Source: Ruminococcus sp. (GTDB taxonomy: Bacteria; Bacillota; Clostridia; Oscillospirales; Ruminococcaceae). Taken from it: DNA of 64,000 nt. Below are positions 60,941-64,000 of the stretch, one piece after another. The position numbers and the translations under genes were made by a program. Positions within the stretch are counted from its first letter, which is position 1. Every line of letters starts with the position of its first letter. The notes beneath the pieces were generated by a model. That model had not been told where the DNA came from. It saw only the letters and a list, made by a program, of their open reading frames with translations, and searched no databases. The stretch covers positions 53,538-117,537 of the forward strand of contig SVNP01000005.1 in assembly GCA_015066805.1 (NCBI GenBank). The letters run 5' to 3'.

Positions 60941-62653
60941 GATAACATTGACACTGAGAATAGCGCCCTTGCTGTTTCGGATTCGGGCGATTTGTGACGT
61001 ATTTTCGGAGTTCTCGGTGCCTTGCTTAAAATTTGCGGCTTTCTCCTGCTGTGTCATCTGAATACCGCCTTGCAGCAGTCTGTCAATATCGGGCTTCAGA
61101 AAGATCTCTACTCGGTCGGTGTACACCACGATCTTCTGTATGATAAAGTCAATATCGCTTTTGGTGAGAGAGTCTTTGTTCAGGATGTTGTCGAATACCT
61201 CCAGTACCGTTTTCGCCGTGCGGTTTACACGGATGATGGTGTTGTGCTTGTCCGCCGCCATCTGAAGCTGGTTTCGCAGTCCCTCGATCCGCAGGGTCAG
61301 GTCATCGATCTGCTCGGCATAGATCTCCTCCAGAATTGCTGCACGCTGGGGATACTTCATGAGATCTCTTGCCTGCTGACGGGTGAGGAGTTTAATTTCC
61401 GTGCGTGTATTCTCGATCTGCTGTTCCAGTGTTTCAATGATAGATTGACCGGATTTCGTTTCCGTTTTCTCCTTGGAAATGGATGCCTGCAACTGTTCCA
61501 GCATTTCCGCAGAATTCTCACGCACTTTCCGCAGATAGCTTTTCAGCAGCTCATCCAGCATATCTGCTCTTGTGTGGTGGGAGGTGCAGCCTTTTGTTCC
61601 CCGCTTATGATAGGTGCCGCAGGTGTAGGCAGGGGCAAGGTCGCTGCGGCTCATGGAGAACAGGGGAGAACCGCAGTCGCCGCAGAACAGATAGCCCGAA
61701 TACACATTCTCGAATTTCCGTACACCTCTGTAATGGGCAATGCTGCGGTGCTTCAGTTGTTCCTGTGCCTGTGCAAAGATTCGTTCATTCACAATGGCAG
61801 TATGATTCTTCTCGAATACAATGTGATCGGTTTCGTGCTGACGGTGTTCGCTGCCGTTGATCTTCTTCCGCTTGTACTTGCCCTGACGGAGCGTGCCGAT
61901 ATAGAAATCATTCTGCAAAATCTCGCTGACTGTGATAATGCTCCACTCATGCTTGACTTTCAGCCTGCATTCCTCGCCGTTCTGCTCACGGCGTATTTTC
62001 TCCGCCATGCGTGGCGTGGGGATGTGCTGATCGGTCAGGTGGTTGGCGATGCGTTTGTAGCCCCAGCCCTCGTTATACAGCCGGAAGATCTCACGCACCA
62101 CCTCTGCGGCCGGCTCGTCCACCTCAAACTGCATGGTCTTATGGTTGGTCATGATATAACCGTAGGGGACTGCACAGATCCATTTGCCCTCCTCCTGTCT
62201 GCGTTTGATGACGGATTTCACCTTTTTGGAGGTATCCGTAACAGGCATTTCGTTGATGAGAAAGCGGAACTGGATGGCTGTCCAGTCATCGTAGGTGGGG
62301 TAGTCGATGCTGTCACCGATGGAGATGATCCGCATACCTGCATCACGCAAGTCCTCAAGTTCCACAAGCCCCTTGCTGTTACGGCGGGAGAATCGGGAAA
62401 AATCCTTGACAATGAGGATGTCGTATTCCTTCATCAGCATCTTTTTTCGCAATTCCTGATACCCCTCACGCTGTTCAAAGGTATAGCCGCTGCGGTCACG
62501 GTCTTCGTAAAAATCCAAGCTGCATTGGGGGAATTTCCGCTTTACAAAATCCGCAATCATAGACTTCTGGTTCTCGATGGAGGTGTTGTCCCTGTCCAGC
62601 TCCTCATCCACCGAGATACGGCAGTAGCCCGCAATGCTGTATAAAATGCTCAT
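60476..62653 (-). CDS. Large serine recombinase reading in frame into the SpoVT C-terminal domain
   Basis: 725 residues. Residues about 1-150 are a serine recombinase catalytic domain (GYCRISVDEE with Ser14, DILIVKDFSRFSRR). A recombinase domain (about 170-280), a Cys-x2-Cys zinc ribbon (CGDCGSPLF near 322, TCGTYHKRGTKGC) and a coiled coil (about 375-470) follow, as in TndX/SprA-type integrases. From residue 572 the protein becomes SpoVT: GDPLEIYTSADGEVIFRKYS through AAQFLGRQMEA. The ATG at 62653 follows AAAGGAGC; the longer frame to 62716 lacks a site. The fusion most simply records integration into spoVT; a real functional fusion is the alternative. Confidence 0.85.
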   Translation of the reverse strand: MSILYSIAGYCRISVDEELDRDNTSIENQKSMIADFVKRKFPQCSLDFYEDRDRSGYTFEQREGYQELRKKMLMKEYDILIVKDFSRFSRRNSKGLVELEDLRDAGMRIISIGDSIDYPTYDDWTAIQFRFLINEMPVTDTSKKVKSVIKRRQEEGKWICAVPYGYIMTNHKTMQFEVDEPAAEVVREIFRLYNEGWGYKRIANHLTDQHIPTPRMAEKIRREQNGEECRLKVKHEWSIITVSEILQNDFYIGTLRQGKYKRKKINGSEHRQHETDHIVFEKNHTAIVNERIFAQAQEQLKHRSIAHYRGVRKFENVYSGYLFCGDCGSPLFSMSRSDLAPAYTCGTYHKRGTKGCTSHHTRADMLDELLKSYLRKVRENSAEMLEQLQASISKEKTETKSGQSIIETLEQQIENTRTEIKLLTRQQARDLMKYPQRAAILEEIYAEQIDDLTLRIEGLRNQLQMAADKHNTIIRVNRTAKTVLEVFDNILNKDSLTKSDIDFIIQKIVVYTDRVEIFLKPDIDRLLQGGIQMTQQEKAANFKQGTENSENTSQIARIRNSKGAILSVNVISDGDPLEIYTSADGEVIFRKYSALGEMSENAVQVAEIMQKLAGCPVLVFDRDHVVAVSGTQKKEFMERRISPELEDMMESRKGYHGKATESPRLRPVEGVARTALACLPILTAGDVTGAVAFLDPADRAAGAPTDLQCSLISAAAQFLGRQMEA

Positions 62654-62706
62654 GGCTTGCTCCTTTCTTCCATGCTGTTTATGGATTAGTGGGTATGTCC
62701 TATATG

Positions 62707-62736
62707 ATTGTAACATATCCGCATGTTTTACATCAA
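62707..62736 (-). promoter_or_regulatory. Promoter of the recombinase gene
   Basis: Minus-strand TTGATG (62736-62731), 18-base spacer, TACAAT (62712-62707), about 55 bases before the ATG. It would also transcribe the SpoVT C-terminal part. A seven-base hairpin CGGTGCG/CGCACCG lies just upstream at 62762-62780. Confidence 0.55.
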
Positions 62737-62785
62737 CAAGAAAATGCTGGAAACTATGTATCGGTGCGGTGAACGCACCGTGAGA

Positions 62786-62992
62786 TCAGACGCACAGATT
62801 GGCTTTCAGAAGGCTCTCCGCACAGGTAAACAGGTCGGCACTTCCTGAACGGAATACCGCCACCTTGTAGTGTTTTTCGTGAAAATCCTTTGCGGTGTTT
62901 TGGATACAAGCGTCTGTTTCCGCCTTCTGCTGCTCCTGACGGTTCAGCCAGATCTCCACCATGCAACTTTCATCTCTGACATAAATTTCCAA
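62786..62992 (-). CDS. Small mobile-element protein of unknown function
   Basis: 68 residues starting at TTG 62992, with AAGGAG about 11 bases upstream: EIYVRDESCMVEIWLNRQEQ, then KVAVFRSGSADLFTCAESLL. I recall similar short proteins from ICEs and phages of Clostridia but cannot name a family or function. Lies between the HNH nuclease and the recombinase. An overlapping frame in 62754-62966 is considered a shadow. Confidence 0.6.
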   Translation of the reverse strand: MEIYVRDESCMVEIWLNRQEQQKAETDACIQNTAKDFHEKHYKVAVFRSGSADLFTCAESLLKANLCV

Positions 62993-63116
62993 ATCGGCAA
63001 CATCTCCTTTACAGTGAGTTTTGACTGCTTATGGGGTTTGTATGCATGACGTTCCCCGTATCTTTTTCGCTTTCTGCAGATAAATCAAAATTCCTTTTGG
63101 CTCACTCCTTTTGACG

Positions 63117-63488
63117 TTATAGGGTCGCCCATTGGAAGGTCTGGGGCAGCACACGATTGGAGATCAGCTCCGTGCCCTGCTCAAAGACCTGTTTTTCGGT
63201 CAGCTTGTCGGATTTTTGGCGGTTGCAGCACATATGCGCCAACTGTAAATTGCCGATATCCGAGGGGTGACCGCCTCTGGCGACTGGGATGATGTGATCC
63301 ACGCAGGGAGACAGCGGGTGCGGCCACTTCATGCCAAAATCTACGGGGTTGCCGCAGATGCCGCAGTGGGTCTGGGTTGCGTAGATCTTCTTTTTGTTGG
63401 ATTCAAACTGCGCCCGCTGGGTGCCGTTGTGGTCGGGGCGGAGATTGGGGCGGAAGCCGCCTGCAGGTCTTGCTCTGGGCTGTGGCAT
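63117..63488 (-). CDS. HNH endonuclease, phage type
   Basis: 123 residues. Zinc Cys pairs CGICG and CCNRQKS flank the catalytic DHIIPVARGGHPSDIGNLQLAH, the HNH core. Such small nucleases are found beside terminase genes of tailed phages and assist genome packaging. The start at 63488 (MPQPRARP) follows AAAGGAGAG; the longer frame to 63596 would cross a terminator. The N-terminal 25 residues are Arg/Pro rich and probably disordered. Confidence 0.88.
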   Translation of the reverse strand: MPQPRARPAGGFRPNLRPDHNGTQRAQFESNKKKIYATQTHCGICGNPVDFGMKWPHPLSPCVDHIIPVARGGHPSDIGNLQLAHMCCNRQKSDKLTEKQVFEQGTELISNRVLPQTFQWATL

Positions 63489-63510
63489 GGTACTCTCCTT
63501 TCGGGGCATG

Positions 63511-63533
63511 AAAAAAGCACCTCCTGAGAGATG
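63511..63533 (-). terminator. Terminator after the 88-residue protein
   Basis: On the minus strand GCATCTC and GAGGTGC pair (one G-U) around a four-base loop and are followed by TTTTTT. It lies between the stop at 63559 and the HNH gene. Confidence 0.65.
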
Positions 63534-63558
63534 CCGGATTCCGATATTGAATTGTGGG

Positions 63559-63825
63559 TTATAGTTTGATGCCATCAAGTTCTGCCCGAAGTTCAAGTAG
63601 ATGCAGATATTCGCCCATGCAATGTTGCTGAGCGTTCATCAGTTCACGACGTACAACATCCTCGTTTTTTTCAGTAGGAAACGGGTTCATTCGGCACAGA
63701 ATTTCTTGTTTTGTATTAGCCGCTTTCAATTTCTCGTAGCGGATTTTGGTCTGCCAATACTCAGCCTTAAGTCTGTCCTTGTAGTCCTCCGACTGCATCA
63801 GTGTAATCGTGTCTTTCAGTTCCAT
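63559..63825 (-). CDS. Small phage-type helical protein
   Basis: 88 residues: MELKDTITLMQSEDYKDRLK, EYWQTKIRYEKLKAAN, LHLLELRAELDGIKL. I recall this pattern from small proteins of clostridial phages and prophages, function unknown. GAGGAA lies before the ATG at 63825; the longer frame to 63879 overlaps the preceding terminator. Confidence 0.7.
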   Translation of the reverse strand: MELKDTITLMQSEDYKDRLKAEYWQTKIRYEKLKAANTKQEILCRMNPFPTEKNEDVVRRELMNAQQHCMGEYLHLLELRAELDGIKL

Positions 63826-63857
63826 GGTAAATTCCTCACTTTCTTGTTTTGGGTATG

Positions 63858-63886
63858 AAAAAACCGCCTGACGAATCAAGCGGTTT
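63858..63886 (-). terminator. Terminator overlapping the end of the right-edge gene
   Basis: AAACCGC (63861-63867) and GCGGTTT (63880-63886) pair around a 12-base loop, with T-run on the minus strand. The stop of the partial gene (63876-63878) lies in the loop. Confidence 0.7.
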
Positions 63887-64000
63887 CATCCGTATGTTCT
63901 TCTTTCGGCTCATAGCCGATGCCGTTGTTGCATTCCTTCAGCTCTTTTACTTTTCCAAATGGAAAATTACGAGGAGCCATTCCTGTTGGGAAAGCGTCGC
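63876..64000 (-). CDS. Partial protein, C-terminus only
   Basis: An open frame enters from the right edge and ends at 63876, giving DAFPTGMAPRNFPFGKVKEL and then an acidic Glu-rich tail ending HTDETA. It could start at an internal ATG (63980; weak CAGGA site), giving a 34-residue peptide, or be the end of a longer gene outside the window. Codon frame stays open to the edge, so the second reading is preferred. Function unknown. Confidence 0.45.
   Translation of the reverse strand, partial: DAFPTGMAPRNFPFGKVKELKECNNGIGYEPKEEHTDETA

Larger units (their letters stand above)
60941..64000. mobile_element. Right-hand part of an integrated phage-like element in spoVT
   Basis: From the recombinase/SpoVT junction near 60940 to the window edge all genes lie on the minus strand and look mobile: a large serine recombinase adjacent to the target gene, small unknown proteins and an HNH nuclease of the type found beside phage packaging genes. 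One end (attR or attL) should be near 60930-60945. The other end is not in the window, so size and type (prophage, ICE or sporulation-intervening element) are unknown. Confidence 0.75.

Noticed and set aside
62762..62780. Hairpin CGGTGCG/CGCACCG as attachment site
   Set aside because: It lies about 1.8 kb from the SpoVT junction and resembles an ordinary intergenic hairpin; the att core should be near 60940.
62754..62966. 70-residue frame overlapping the small protein gene
   Set aside because: Different frame within 62786-62992, odd composition, no better ribosome site.
1..64000. CRISPR arrays, rRNA or tRNA genes
   Set aside because: No regularly spaced repeats and no tRNA or rRNA sequences were seen; gaps between genes are mostly under 200 bases.

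Overview
The window looks like a chromosomal segment of a Gram-positive anaerobe of the Clostridia, most likely a fibre-degrading Ruminococcus-type organism. The signs are four secreted proteins ending in type I dockerins (cellulosome-style assembly), a GH94 cellobiose phosphorylase, a clustered fatty-acid operon with FabK as enoyl reductase, indolepyruvate:ferredoxin oxidoreductase, strong AGGAGG-type ribosome sites and TTGnnn-N17-TATAAT promoters. The species call is an inference from gene content.

Left part (1-11.2 kb, all minus strand). A partial gene with a long, apparently structured leader lies at the edge. A ten-gene tightly packed run (10143 down to 413) encodes a PduL-type phosphotransacylase, nicotinamidase, nicotinate phosphoribosyltransferase, a cytoplasmic glycosidase-like barrel protein, a HAD phosphatase, IorA, IorB, an unknown protein, a PaaK-type aryl-CoA ligase and a tandem ACT protein. 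This joins NAD salvage to aromatic amino-acid/2-oxoacid fermentation and acyl-phosphate formation. An ECF sigma/anti-sigma pair follows.

11.3-18.6 kb (plus) is the fatty-acid operon fabH-acpP-fabK-fabD-fabG-fabF-fabZ-accD-accA, with several ATGA stop/start overlaps. accB and accC are absent from it. 18.6-26.2 kb carries a SpoVB/MurJ-type flippase, an unknown protein, trpS, mazG, rqcP, a DUF4003-like protein and a Na/Pi cotransporter-PhoU fusion preceded by 11-bp-periodic Pho boxes.

26.3-38.7 kb is the polysaccharide region: dockerin proteins with GH26 mannanase, pectate-lyase-like and GH43 catalytic modules, a rhomboid protease, GH94 phosphorylase and an SDR. The second and third dockerin genes share a C-terminal module pair, and their dockerin DNA is almost identical.

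38.7-53.4 kb holds two convergent SPFH (band 7/flotillin) genes, a peptidoglycan amidase, an orphan FkbH-like protein, a small acidic Cys-rich protein, phosphoglycerate mutase, tRNA-modification genes (ttcA, tsaD), cysK, a YerB-like lipoprotein, trmN6-rsmI and a transglutaminase. 53.5-60.4 kb holds a P-loop ATPase, a dockerin-bearing zincin with a left-handed beta-helix, a lipoprotein barnase with its barstar inhibitor, a small helical protein, YegP and a GH27 alpha-galactosidase.

Right end (60.5-64 kb, minus). A large serine recombinase gene runs in frame into the C-terminal 154 residues of SpoVT, whose first ~30 residues are missing here. Small phage-type genes and an HNH nuclease lie behind it. 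The best reading is an integrated element sitting inside spoVT, with its other end beyond the window. This is the most interesting feature; the lipoprotein barnase/barstar pair, the Pho-box promoter, the zincin-beta-helix-dockerin protein and two unexplained structured RNA regions come next.
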